NCBI GenBank assembly: GCA_023386315.1
Contig: JAEWJZ010000023.1
Location: forward strand, 1 to 64,000
DNA: 64,000 bases
DNA from: Bacillota bacterium
Lineage (GTDB): Bacteria; Bacillota; Clostridia; Lachnospirales; Lachnospiraceae
Direction of reading: 5' to 3'
The notes under the pieces were generated by a model. It ran no database searches. It was not told the origin of the DNA and saw only the letters and a program-made list of their open reading frames with translations. A program made the position numbers and the translations under genes. How positions within the stretch are numbered: the first letter of the stretch is position 1; each line of letters opens with the position of its first letter. Shown piece by piece: positions 42,065 to 50,369 of the stretch.

Positions 42065-42676
42065 TCAGCTTATATCTTTTACCATATAATACACCTTCTC
42101 AAAACCGGCTCTTTTAGTGAGCAGCCCCGTATTTTTTTCCTTAAAAACCCGAAAACCCAGTCTTTCATAAAGCCTTTTGGCCTGGGGATTAGTATCTACT
42201 ACCTCCAGTACTATCTGCCTGCGCCCAATCTTTTTTGCCAGCTCAAAGGTACGTAAAAGAAGGCCGGAGCCGATTCCTTTGCCGCGGGCCTGCTCTGACA
42301 CAACAATGGGATCAATGTGCAAAACGTCTTTGCCTGCAGGCCTGTGAATGAGCCGGTATATCTGATAGGCGAGATATCTCCATAGTGCATCAATTGGAGA
42401 GAATACCTTGCAAAAAGCGGAATAGTAAAGGGGGGAAAAGTAATCAGCCCCCTTTTCCAGACCTATAAATCCCAGAACCCGCTCTTCCTTTACTGCATAA
42501 AGACCGTTTTTATATCGCAGGCTTTTAAAAAGTACTTCTGCCGCTTTTGAACGGTCTTTGGTAAAGATCCATAATGCGTGAAATTTTTTCGTAAATGCCT
42601 CATAATACAGGCGGGCCACCTGCTTTTTCTGAACCCGTGTGAGTACATTTGTAATTCTTATATTGTCATTTTCCAT
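42065..42676 (-). CDS. GNAT-family N-acetyltransferase
   Basis: A 203-residue acetyltransferase. The acetyl-CoA loop is EQARGKGIGSGLLLRTFELA, followed by VVDTNPQAKRLYERLGFRVF. ATG 42676 is chosen because AAAGGAGA precedes it; an alternative ATG at 42691 would overlap the TetR gene upstream. It is the second gene of a TetR-GNAT operon and is probably derepressed when TetR binds its ligand. Confidence 0.86.
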   Translation of the reverse strand: MENDNIRITNVLTRVQKKQVARLYYEAFTKKFHALWIFTKDRSKAAEVLFKSLRYKNGLYAVKEERVLGFIGLEKGADYFSPLYYSAFCKVFSPIDALWRYLAYQIYRLIHRPAGKDVLHIDPIVVSEQARGKGIGSGLLLRTFELAKKIGRRQIVLEVVDTNPQAKRLYERLGFRVFKEKNTGLLTKRAGFEKVYYMVKDIS

Positions 42677-42687
42677 AGATTCTCCTT

Positions 42688-43257
42688 TCATGGCTGTAAG
42701 TGCGCTGGTTGAAACCCCTGAAGTACGGTGGTTAATAACAGCCTGGCTGCATCGTTTTTTGCCAGATTGCCGGAATGAATTTCCTGCCAGATGCCAAACA
42801 GCAGATTATAGATGACTGTGACCATCCACTGCACGGGTATGGAGGGATTTAACAGACCAGCCTGTTTCCAGTTTTCAATGGCATCTGCAAGTGGTTTCTT
42901 TAATTGTGCATCACTCTCTGAAACCCTGGGATCCTCATCAACAGAAGCCGCATATGCAAGAAAATAGATCTTGTCACCAAGAGGTATGAGCCTCAGAAAC
43001 AGTTCTTCCAGCGTTTTTTCCATCTCCTCCGGCTGAAAGCTCATATTCTGTAACGCATTTTCAACTAAATGAATTGCATTAATGGCAAGTTCATTGAGCA
43101 GTGCTTCTCTTGATGAAAAATGGCGGTGCAGAGTTGCAATTCCTATATTTGCATAATCTGCAATTTCCTGCAGGGTAGCGGTTGGTCTTAAAGACAGCAG
43201 TTCTGTTGCAGATTCCAGAATTTCTTCATGTCTGCTTTTTTTATTTTTTTGATTCAT
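42688..43257 (-). CDS. TetR-family transcriptional regulator
   Basis: A 189-residue repressor. The N-terminal HTH reads ATLQEIADYANIGIATLHRHFSSREALL. The C-terminal domain is helical with a conserved IPVQWMVTVIYNLLFG segment. It lies directly upstream of a GNAT gene on the same strand, and its promoter carries an inverted repeat at the start point. Confidence 0.88.
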   Translation of the reverse strand: MNQKNKKSRHEEILESATELLSLRPTATLQEIADYANIGIATLHRHFSSREALLNELAINAIHLVENALQNMSFQPEEMEKTLEELFLRLIPLGDKIYFLAYAASVDEDPRVSESDAQLKKPLADAIENWKQAGLLNPSIPVQWMVTVIYNLLFGIWQEIHSGNLAKNDAARLLLTTVLQGFQPAHLQP

Positions 43258-43292
43258 ATCTTCGCCCTCTTCGGTATTTTTAAATACTAAAC

Positions 43293-43344
43293 GATAGATA
43301 AAACTATCATAATTAGCATAACGTATTACTATTTTAATGTCAAG
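43293..43344 (-). promoter_or_regulatory. TetR-GNAT promoter and operator
   Basis: On the minus strand TTGACA (43344-43339) and TATGCT (43320-43315) are 18 bp apart. The inverted repeat GATAG-6 bp-CTATC (43293-43308) lies at the predicted start point, where a bound TetR would block transcription. Confidence 0.72.
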
Positions 43345-43370
43345 AGTTTTTTTTGAACCGGAGGTTAAAA

Positions 43371-44063
43371 ATGGATAGAGTACTTTTTTGCGATTTATTT
43401 TTTACATTGATCGTCCCATACTACCAAAGTGAAAAAGAATGCGATGTTCTAAATCTTACTCCACTGGAATGGGAAAATTATGCAGAGAATTCAGCTCTTT
43501 ATATGGAACGGGCTTTGGGTATGGTGAATACAGAACAGGAGATAATCGGGCGAATTGGGAAGTTACTCCCATTTCCAGTAACAAAAGAACAGGAAGATCT
43601 GCTTTTAAAAAGGCGTCTGGAGAGAATGAGGATGGCCATGAGCAACGTGGATCAGGATGTACTTCAAACACTGAGAATTATTGGAAGGCGGGGGATAAAA
43701 ATATGCCTGATCAGCAATGCAGATGTAATAGACTGTAAATATTGGAAAGATTCACCACTTTATGAACTGTTCGACTTATCTGTATTTTCATGTAATGTGA
43801 AAATGTTAAAGCCGGACATTAAAATATATAAATATGCCATGGAACAAATGAATATCACGCCGGAAAAGAGTGTATTTATAGGTGATGGCGGTTCTGACGA
43901 GCTGCGGGGGGCAAAAACGGCTGGAATGAAAACGGTTTTTTCTGAATATCTGGAAGAGAAACAGGAAGTGGAAAGAATAAAGATTTTAAAATATGCGGAT
44001 TATCATATTAAAAAATTCTCTGGTCTGATTGATTGTCTGGAAGCAGAATGGGGGAGATTTTGA
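43371..44063 (+). CDS. HAD-family hydrolase (dehalogenase-like motif)
   Basis: A 230-residue HAD-IA protein. Motif I is F-C-D8-L-F-F-T: the nucleophile is present, but the second aspartate (usual DxD) is replaced by phenylalanine, as in haloacid-dehalogenase-type members (DAYGT). Motif II LISNAD, a lysine in MLKPDIKIY and motif III IGDGGSDEL are present. ATG 43371 follows CCGGAGG. It is 15 nt upstream of the ANT(6)-like gene and probably in the same operon. Confidence 0.83.
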   Translation: MDRVLFCDLFFTLIVPYYQSEKECDVLNLTPLEWENYAENSALYMERALGMVNTEQEIIGRIGKLLPFPVTKEQEDLLLKRRLERMRMAMSNVDQDVLQTLRIIGRRGIKICLISNADVIDCKYWKDSPLYELFDLSVFSCNVKMLKPDIKIYKYAMEQMNITPEKSVFIGDGGSDELRGAKTAGMKTVFSEYLEEKQEVERIKILKYADYHIKKFSGLIDCLEAEWGRF

Positions 44064-44078
44064 GGAGGAATGGGAAAT

Positions 44079-44951
44079 ATGAGAACAGAAAAAGAGATGT
44101 ATGATCTGATTCTTGGTACAGCTCGTGCTGATGACAGGATCAGAGGGGTTTACATGGGCGGTTCCAGAACAAATCCAAACGCAGTCCCGGATATGTTTCA
44201 GGATTATGATGTAGTTTACATAGTAAAAGAGACGGGATCTTTTATCAATGATACTTCATGGATTGACCGGTTTGGTGACCGGCTTTTTATGCAGTATCCG
44301 GATGAAAACCCGGCTTATCCCCATAACAAAGACGAGAGCTATGGATGGTTAATGCAGTTTTCAGATGGAAACAGGCTGGACCTTCATGTTATGACTCTGG
44401 ATTGTGCCCTAACGGATATTTCTTCCGACCTGCTTTGCGCAATCCTGATGGATAAAGATGACATTCTTCCGGTGATATATGAACCATCAGACCAAAGTCA
44501 TTGGGTGAAAAGACCTTCGAAAACAGAATTTTTATGTACCTGCAATGAATTCTGGTGGTGTCTTGATAACGTGGCTAAGGGATTGTGGAGGAAAGAGATT
44601 CCATATGTGCAGGATATGCTCAATTATCACATACGGCCCCAGCTGGTGACACTTTTATCCTGGAAAATCGGAATCGCAACAGGTTTTTCATGCAGTATTG
44701 GAAAATCGGGTAAGGATATGTACCGGTGGCTGTCAAACAGAGAGTGGGAAAGCTTTTTAAAGACATATGCGGATGCTGATACAGAACATATCTGGGAGTC
44801 AGTTGAAAGAATGTGTAATCTGTTTCATGAGACGGCGGGATTTGTATCGGGAGAGCTTGGTTTTTTATATGACAAGACGGAAGCCGCAAACTGTATGAAA
44901 TATTTAGACCATGTCAGAGAACTTCCTGCGGATGCAAAACAAGTTTATTAA
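44079..44951 (+). CDS. Aminoglycoside 6-adenylyltransferase-like (ANT(6) family)
   Basis: A 290-residue nucleotidyltransferase. G-G-S-R-T-N (27-32) and Q-D-Y-D (D42, D44) form the metal and ATP site; WIDRFGDRLFMQYPDE and the later WKIGIATGFSCSIGK are characteristic of AadE/AadK. These enzymes adenylate streptomycin at O-6, but chromosomal relatives vary. ATG 44079 gives a better distance to GAGGAGG than ATG 44070. No mobile element flanks it, so it is probably an intrinsic gene. Confidence 0.88.
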   Translation: MRTEKEMYDLILGTARADDRIRGVYMGGSRTNPNAVPDMFQDYDVVYIVKETGSFINDTSWIDRFGDRLFMQYPDENPAYPHNKDESYGWLMQFSDGNRLDLHVMTLDCALTDISSDLLCAILMDKDDILPVIYEPSDQSHWVKRPSKTEFLCTCNEFWWCLDNVAKGLWRKEIPYVQDMLNYHIRPQLVTLLSWKIGIATGFSCSIGKSGKDMYRWLSNREWESFLKTYADADTEHIWESVERMCNLFHETAGFVSGELGFLYDKTEAANCMKYLDHVRELPADAKQVY

Positions 44952-45003
44952 TCATCCTGTGATAAAGGAAGGGTAGGTTTACCGGTTCTCTACAAGAAAG
45001 TGT

Positions 45004-45033
45004 TTGCCATTCCCCTTTTAAAAGTGCTAAAAT
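45004..45033 (+). promoter_or_regulatory. Promoter upstream of the zinc-finger methyltransferase-like gene
   Basis: TTGCCA (45004-45009), 18-bp spacer, TAAAAT (45028-45033). The predicted start near 45040 rules out the upstream in-frame ATG at 45042 and supports ATG 45084. Confidence 0.6.
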
Positions 45034-45083
45034 AACAGAGTATGTACGAAATACTGAAACGATTGACAGGAAAGGATGGATGT

Positions 45084-46058
45084 ATGGCGACAGGCAGAAT
45101 GAATCAGCTGGTAGTGATGGTCAATTTGTGCAGCAGCGTAGTGGAAGGGATCGAACATCTGATTACTTCTCAGGGAAATGACCGGCTGAAAGAGGATGCT
45201 GTTTCCGGACTTCTCACGCTGGAAGAAAATTTAAAGGGACTTCAGGCGGACAAGTCTGTAATCCACGAAACAAGATGGATGGCTGAAGTCATAAAAAACT
45301 GGTTGTTTGTCTATGACCGGGAATTCCGGGACCGTCTGTACCGCTGGTATTTTAAGGCTTTAAAAGAGCTTAGAAATTTAATGTTTGCAGAGATTGAGAT
45401 TTGTCCCGTCTGCTCCGGTAAAGGTGCGGTACATTATGGAGCATCTCTTTACATGGAGGGGGATGAAGCGGGGAAAGAGCTGCTAAAACCAGTCCGCATT
45501 TTTATGAAGTGCGGGGAGTGCGGAAATTATTATCTTGCAAAGGAAGAGCCCTGGATTATAAAAAGAAAAAAGAGAGCAGAACGCTCCCGGGCAAGATGTA
45601 ACAGAATACTTGCTGATATTAAAGGATTGGCTTCTGATGATTCCATGCTGTTTATCGGCAGCCAAAACAGTCAATTATATAAAGAGGCGGTCAGTGCAGG
45701 TTATGAGATCAGTTCTTTCATTGAGGCCGAGGCAATGAACTCCGGCAAAAAAGGAAGCTATGGAGTGGTCATCATTGAACATCTTACGGACAGCCGTGAT
45801 ATGAATGCGATTCTTGATAAGGCAGCTGACTGTCTGACAGATGGAGGAATTCTCTGGTTTGACGGACCGGATCTGGATAAGTCAATGGATCTTCTGGAAA
45901 AGAAGGGGAGTGTGATGTGGCGGGAAGCTGCTTCGGAGGTTTATCTGACCAGAGAGGGAACTAAGAATCTGGCAAAGCTGTTCGGGCTTACTGTAAAGTC
46001 CTTAAAGAGAGTGGGAACCACCCGGGGACGAATTGAAATAATTGCAAAAAAAGCATAA
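45084..46058 (+). CDS. Zinc-ribbon protein with degenerate methyltransferase-like C-terminal domain
   Basis: A 324-residue protein. The N-terminal 110 residues are helical. A zinc ribbon follows (CPVCSGKG near 108 and CGECGNYYLA near 145). The C-terminal half looks like the last strands of a SAM methyltransferase (VVIIEHLTDSRDMNAILDKAADCLTDGGILWFDGPD), but motif I with its glycines is weak (MLFIGSQNSQLYKEAV). It may be an inactive or divergent methyltransferase. Its end is 17 nt from the ferredoxin-like gene, suggesting co-transcription. Confidence 0.7.
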   Translation: MATGRMNQLVVMVNLCSSVVEGIEHLITSQGNDRLKEDAVSGLLTLEENLKGLQADKSVIHETRWMAEVIKNWLFVYDREFRDRLYRWYFKALKELRNLMFAEIEICPVCSGKGAVHYGASLYMEGDEAGKELLKPVRIFMKCGECGNYYLAKEEPWIIKRKKRAERSRARCNRILADIKGLASDDSMLFIGSQNSQLYKEAVSAGYEISSFIEAEAMNSGKKGSYGVVIIEHLTDSRDMNAILDKAADCLTDGGILWFDGPDLDKSMDLLEKKGSVMWREAASEVYLTREGTKNLAKLFGLTVKSLKRVGTTRGRIEIIAKKA

Positions 46059-46075
46059 AGAAAGAAGGAATGGAA

Positions 46076-47395
46076 ATGGGTCATCTGACAGCCCGTGATG
46101 CGTACTTAAATTTAAGTGACCGCATTAACTGGTTCACACAAGGGGCGCCTGAGTCGGAGACGCTTTACAAAATTCTTCAGGTTTTGTATTCGGAGAAAGA
46201 AGCAAAATGGGTGGCACTGCTGCCGGTACGGCCGTTTACGGTGAAAAAAGCAGCAAAAATCTGGGAGACTACGGAGTTTAAGGCAGAGCGGCTTTTAAAT
46301 CACCTCTGCGAAAAAGCTCTTTTGGTGGATTCCTATCATAACGGAATCCGGAAGTTTGTCATGCCGCCTCCCATGGCAGGTTTTATTGAATTTGCCCTGA
46401 TGAGGACAAGAGGAGACATTGACCAGAAATACTTAGGTGAGCTTTATTATCAATACATGAACGTGGAAGAGGACTTTATCAAGGACTTATTTTTTGCTAC
46501 GGAAACAAAACTGGGAAGAGTTTATGTTCAGGAACCTGTACTGATGACGGATAAAACCAACCATATCCTGGATTATGAAAGAGCCTCACACATTGTGGAG
46601 GAAGCAGATTACATAGGTTTGGGGCTTTGCTATTGCCGGCATAAGATGTCGCATGCCGGCCATCCCTGTGAAATCAATGCTCCCTGGGATGTATGTCTGA
46701 CCTTTGACAATGTTGCCCGTTCTCTGGCAGAGCATGGGGATTATACCAGACTGGTTTCCAAAGAGGAGGCCATGGATGCGCTGGAGCGGTCTTATGCCAG
46801 CAATCTGGTGCAGATCGGAGAAAATGTGCGGGAGCATCCGGCATTTATCTGTAACTGCTGCGGATGCTGCTGTGAAGCACTTCAGGCAGCCAGAAAATTC
46901 AGCCCCATGCAGCCCGTTGCTACCACCAATTACATTCCCCGCATATCAGAGGAGACTTGCGTAGGATGTGGAAAATGTGAGAAGGTGTGTCCGATTCTGG
47001 CTATTTCCATGGAAAAGAATGAAAATGGAAATAGAAAGGCAGCGGTGGATGAAGAAATCTGCCTTGGCTGCGGCGTATGTGCAAGAAACTGCAGTGTGAA
47101 AGCGATAAAACTGGAACGGAGACCAAAGCAGATCATCACTCCGGTGAACAGCACCCATCGTTTTGTGCTGCAGGCCATTGAAAAGGGAACCTTACAGAAC
47201 CTTATTTTTGATAATCAGGCATTTGCCAGCCATCGTGCCATGGCAGCATTATTTGAGACCATTTTAAAGCTGCCGCCGGTGAAACAGGCATTGGCAAGTA
47301 AGCAGCTGAAATCCATATATTTAGACAGGCTTTTGTCTCTTTATAAGAGAAAACCGGTGGAAGCAGGTCCAAAGGGGAATGAGGGCCTTTCTTAA
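46076..47395 (+). CDS. 4Fe-4S ferredoxin-type protein
   Basis: A 439-residue cytoplasmic iron-sulfur protein. The N-terminal 100 residues resemble a winged-helix region (RPFTVKKAAKIWETTEFKAERLLNHLCEKALL). A cysteine-rich middle follows (GLCYCRHKM, then CNCCGCCCEAL), then two consecutive ferredoxin motifs (CVGCGKCEKVCPI and CLGCGVCARNCSV). This domain order occurs in uncharacterised anaerobe proteins and suggests an electron carrier or redox sensor. ATG 46076 is preferred over ATG 46070, which abuts the ribosome site. Confidence 0.83.
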   Translation: MGHLTARDAYLNLSDRINWFTQGAPESETLYKILQVLYSEKEAKWVALLPVRPFTVKKAAKIWETTEFKAERLLNHLCEKALLVDSYHNGIRKFVMPPPMAGFIEFALMRTRGDIDQKYLGELYYQYMNVEEDFIKDLFFATETKLGRVYVQEPVLMTDKTNHILDYERASHIVEEADYIGLGLCYCRHKMSHAGHPCEINAPWDVCLTFDNVARSLAEHGDYTRLVSKEEAMDALERSYASNLVQIGENVREHPAFICNCCGCCCEALQAARKFSPMQPVATTNYIPRISEETCVGCGKCEKVCPILAISMEKNENGNRKAAVDEEICLGCGVCARNCSVKAIKLERRPKQIITPVNSTHRFVLQAIEKGTLQNLIFDNQAFASHRAMAALFETILKLPPVKQALASKQLKSIYLDRLLSLYKRKPVEAGPKGNEGLS

Positions 47396-47423
47396 CCAAA
47401 ACGAAGAAAGAGGATGCAGACAC

Positions 47424-47927
47424 GTGTTTGACAAATTGACAGAGAATGATATTGACAAAATGAAGCAGGAAATCGAATACCGTAAGCTGGTGGTGCGCAA
47501 GGAAGCCCTGGAAGCGGTTAAGGAAGCGAGAGCTCATGGCGATCTAAGTGAAAACTTTGAATACCATGCGGCTAAAAAGGATAAGAACCAGAATGAAAGC
47601 AGAATTCGTTATCTGGAGAAAATGATAAAGACTGCTCAGATCATTTCTGACGATTCCAAAGAGGATGAAATAGGGCTTTATAACACAGTGGATTTGTATT
47701 TTGAAGACGACGATGAGGTGGAGACCTATAAACTGGTGACAACTGTCCGGGGAAATTCCATGAAAGGACTGATAAGCTCAGAATCGCCGTTAGGCAGTGC
47801 CATTCTGGGGCATAAAGTAGGAGACAGGATCTATGTTAAGGTAAATGAGAAAGCTGGTTATTATGTAGTGGTGAAGCGTCTGGAAAATACAAAGGATGAT
47901 GGAAGCGATCAGCTGAGAAGTTACTGA
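47424..47927 (+). CDS. greA: GreA/GreB-family transcription elongation factor
   Basis: A 167-residue factor that rescues backtracked RNA polymerase by stimulating transcript cleavage. The N-terminal coiled coil spans about 5-75, with the acidic tip G-D-L-S-E-N-F-E-Y-H-A-A-K, so the catalytic D and E are present. The C-terminal FKBP-like domain ends KVNEKAGYYVVVKRLEN. GTG 47424 (V-F-D-K-L-T) is preferred after AGAGGATG; the ATG at 47379 lies within the previous gene. This may be a second copy besides the housekeeping greA. Confidence 0.87.
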   Translation: MFDKLTENDIDKMKQEIEYRKLVVRKEALEAVKEARAHGDLSENFEYHAAKKDKNQNESRIRYLEKMIKTAQIISDDSKEDEIGLYNTVDLYFEDDDEVETYKLVTTVRGNSMKGLISSESPLGSAILGHKVGDRIYVKVNEKAGYYVVVKRLENTKDDGSDQLRSY

Positions 47928-47949
47928 TCCGGCAAAGGAAGGTTATTAG

Positions 47950-49293
47950 ATGAAAGATCTGACAAAAGGCAATATTTCCTCCCAGCTGATCCGTTTTTCC
48001 ATTCCTCTGGTTCTGGGTAATTTATTTCAGCTGACTTACAATGCGGTGGACTCCATAATAGTGGGGCGTTTTGCAGGAGAAGATGCTCTGGCGGCAGTGG
48101 GGACTGCAAACCCCGTTATGAACATTGTAATTTTAGGAATTACAGGAATCTGTATCGGGGCATCGGTGCTGATGAGCGAATTCTTCGGAGCAGGTGATGA
48201 AAAAAGACTAAAGGAGGAGGTTTCAACGGTACTTCTTTTTGGGTGCTTCTTTTCCTTTATCATTGCTGCGCTGGGATTTATCTCTTCCAGGGGCATCTTA
48301 AGGCTGCTTCGGGTTCCTGACCAGATTTTAGAGGATGCAGCCATGTATCTGCGGATCATTTTTTTGGGAATGCCTTTTACATTTTTTTATAATGCAGTGG
48401 CTTCTGCACTGAGGAGCGTTGGAGATTCTAAAACTCCGGTGCGGTTCCTGGCCGGGGCTTCTGTGTTAAATGGACTGCTTGATGTGGTTTTTGTGGCATG
48501 GTTTCATATGGATGTGACAGGAGCGGCCCTTGCCACGGATATTGCAGAGGCAGTATCTGCCGGGCTTTGCATCCTTTACATATATAAAAGGGTTCCCCTT
48601 CTCAGGGTGAGCAGGAATGAAATACGGCTGGACCGGGATCTTTTAAATCTGACTTTAAGACAGGGAGCCATTACAGCGCTGCAGCAATCCTGCCAGCCAA
48701 TCGGGAAGCTGCTGATTCAGGGAATGATTAATCCCCTAGGTGTCAGCACCATTGCAGCATTTAATGCAGTAAACAGGGTGGATGATTTTGCGTTTACGCC
48801 GGAGCAGAGCATCTCCAGCGGAATCATGACCTTTGTGGCTCAGAACAGGGGAGCTAAAAACAGCGGCCGCATAAAGAGGGGATTTCGCACAGGACTTATG
48901 ATTGAGGCAGGATACTGGGTTTTCATCTGTATTTTAATTTTCATTATAAAAGAGCCTGTGATGAAGCTGTTCGTATCTGGGAACGATACGGGAATGGTGG
49001 AAATCGGAGTAAAATATCTGGGACTGATGGCTTTTTTCTACCTCATGCCTGCATTTACCAATGGAATTCAGGGGTTCTTCAGGGGAATGGGAAATATGTC
49101 CATTACGCTGATTTCCACACTGATCCAGATCTCTGTGCGGGTGGTATTTGTATCACTTTTCGTTCCTGTAATGGGACTGAAGGGGGTTGCATATGCCAGC
49201 CTGATTGGATGGGCCTGCATGCTTTTTGCAGAAGTACCTTATTATTTTTGGTTTAAGAACAGAAATGAATTACTACAGGAGAGAGACAGATGA
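47950..49293 (+). CDS. MATE-family efflux transporter
   Basis: A 447-residue cation-antiporting multidrug exporter with about 12 membrane helices in two homologous halves. The typical start is LTKGNISSQLIRFSIPLVLGNLFQLTYNAVDSIIVGRF, and GALR/S-type segments (VASALRSVGDSKTP, GFFRGMGNM) mark the repeated halves. Unlike the MATE remnant at 15.8 kb, this gene is intact. It overlaps the HAD gene by 4 nt. Confidence 0.93.
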   Translation: MKDLTKGNISSQLIRFSIPLVLGNLFQLTYNAVDSIIVGRFAGEDALAAVGTANPVMNIVILGITGICIGASVLMSEFFGAGDEKRLKEEVSTVLLFGCFFSFIIAALGFISSRGILRLLRVPDQILEDAAMYLRIIFLGMPFTFFYNAVASALRSVGDSKTPVRFLAGASVLNGLLDVVFVAWFHMDVTGAALATDIAEAVSAGLCILYIYKRVPLLRVSRNEIRLDRDLLNLTLRQGAITALQQSCQPIGKLLIQGMINPLGVSTIAAFNAVNRVDDFAFTPEQSISSGIMTFVAQNRGAKNSGRIKRGFRTGLMIEAGYWVFICILIFIIKEPVMKLFVSGNDTGMVEIGVKYLGLMAFFYLMPAFTNGIQGFFRGMGNMSITLISTLIQISVRVVFVSLFVPVMGLKGVAYASLIGWACMLFAEVPYYFWFKNRNELLQERDR

Positions 49294-49898
49294 TAAAAAA
49301 CATTGTATTTGATATGGGAAAAGTACTGGTTGATTACGAAGGCCACAAGGTGGGAACCGTTTTTATGGAAGATGAAGCGGAACGAAAAGAAGTCTGTACA
49401 TCGGTCTTTGATTCCCAGGAATGGCTGCTGCTTGATATGGGGCTGATTTCAGAGGAGGATGCATTAAAGAGAATGCAGTCCCGTCTGTCCACAGATCACG
49501 CAAAGGAAATGGCAGAGCTTTGTCTGAAGCACTGGCATGAATATAATATGCATCCGGTAAAAGAAATGGGTGAACTTGTGAGAGAGTTAAAAGAACAGGG
49601 TTATGGAATTTACCTGTGTTCCAACGCCTCCCTCCGCCTGCTGACCTATACGTCTGTTATTCCGGGAATTGAATATTTTGACGGAGTTCTCTTTTCTGCA
49701 GAAGTGAAGTGCATGAAGCCTCAAAAGGAGATGTACGGTCATCTCTTTAAACGGTTCCACCTAAAACCGGAGGAATGCTTTTTTATTGATGACCTGTTGA
49801 TGAATGTGGAAGGGGCAAGGGAATGCGGTATGGAAGGATACTGCTTTGCTGACCGGGATTTAGAAGGTCTTAAGGAGTGTCTGAGAAAATTAAATTAA
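49290..49898 (+). CDS. HAD-family phosphatase
   Basis: A 202-residue HAD-IA hydrolase of the YihX/epoxide-hydrolase N-terminal type. Motif I is V-F-D8-M-G-K-V-L, motif II LCSNAS, the lysine in KCMKPQKEMY, and motif III FIDDLLMNVEGA. Members often dephosphorylate sugar phosphates. It is translationally coupled to the MATE pump (ATGA overlap). Confidence 0.88.
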   Translation: MIKNIVFDMGKVLVDYEGHKVGTVFMEDEAERKEVCTSVFDSQEWLLLDMGLISEEDALKRMQSRLSTDHAKEMAELCLKHWHEYNMHPVKEMGELVRELKEQGYGIYLCSNASLRLLTYTSVIPGIEYFDGVLFSAEVKCMKPQKEMYGHLFKRFHLKPEECFFIDDLLMNVEGARECGMEGYCFADRDLEGLKECLRKLN

Positions 49899-49911
49899 GC
49901 GCAGATTAAAC

Positions 49912-49955
49912 GCGAAAAAGATCAGGAGCCTAAACTGCCTGATCTTTTTTTGCGC
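49912..49955 (+). terminator. Terminator after the HAD phosphatase gene
   Basis: AAAAGATCAGG (49916-49926) pairs with CCTGATCTTTT (49938-49948), followed by more Ts; the arms extend with GCG/CGC at the ends. It can act in both directions. Confidence 0.85.
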
Positions 49956-50060
49956 ATAATTTTTTTGCCATAAAAGAGGCAAAAACCTACAAAATAGTAC
50001 CAAAAGTTACATTCAGAGCGTCATTTATTACATGGTACATGTTTTTGTGACAAAATAAGC

Positions 50061-50192
50061 TATAATAAATGGATATACGAGAGTTTTAAATCTTGCTATA
50101 AACTGCGATAGGAAATATGGGTGGAGATTCCTGGAGACAATTAAGAAACAAGGAGGTGAAACATGCTGTTAAAGAAGGGAAGTATGAAATAG
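50061..50192 (+). promoter_or_regulatory. -10 box and 9-codon leader ORF upstream of the calpain-like gene
   Basis: TATAAT (50061-50066) has no good -35 at standard spacing, so another factor or activator may be needed. A strong AAGGAGGTG (50150-50158) precedes ATG 50163, which encodes only MLLKKGSMK before TAG 50190. A ribosome site this strong before a 9-codon frame, 177 nt upstream of the main gene, suggests a regulatory leader peptide. Confidence 0.4.
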
Positions 50193-50242
50193 TCTTGTGG
50201 ATATCAGGGCCAAAGCAGATTTGTACATGATTTTTAAACTAT

Positions 50243-50345
50243 AGGAACTCTTTTAGAACTGCGAAGTCCGCCAGAGTTCCTGCAATAAAAATAATAAAAG
50301 AAAAACAGCTCAAGCCGGCGTTTTCATCATGCTTTGTGCCTGAGC
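50243..50345 (+). promoter_or_regulatory. Leader hairpins upstream of the calpain-like gene
   Basis: AGGAACTCT (50243-50251) pairs with AGAGTTCCT (50273-50281). A second stem GCTCAAGC (50308-50315) with GCCTGAGC (50338-50345), one mismatch, ends just before the ribosome site. There is no T-run, so control of translation or mRNA stability is more likely than termination. Apart from these and the leader ORF, the 470-nt gap holds nothing recognised. Confidence 0.4.
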
Positions 50346-50369
50346 GAAGCGAAAGGAATGGATTTAAGT

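Noticed and set aside
46586..47178. Minus-strand frames over the ferredoxin-like gene
   Set aside because: They are shadows of a cysteine-rich coding region; their peptides show no conserved pattern.
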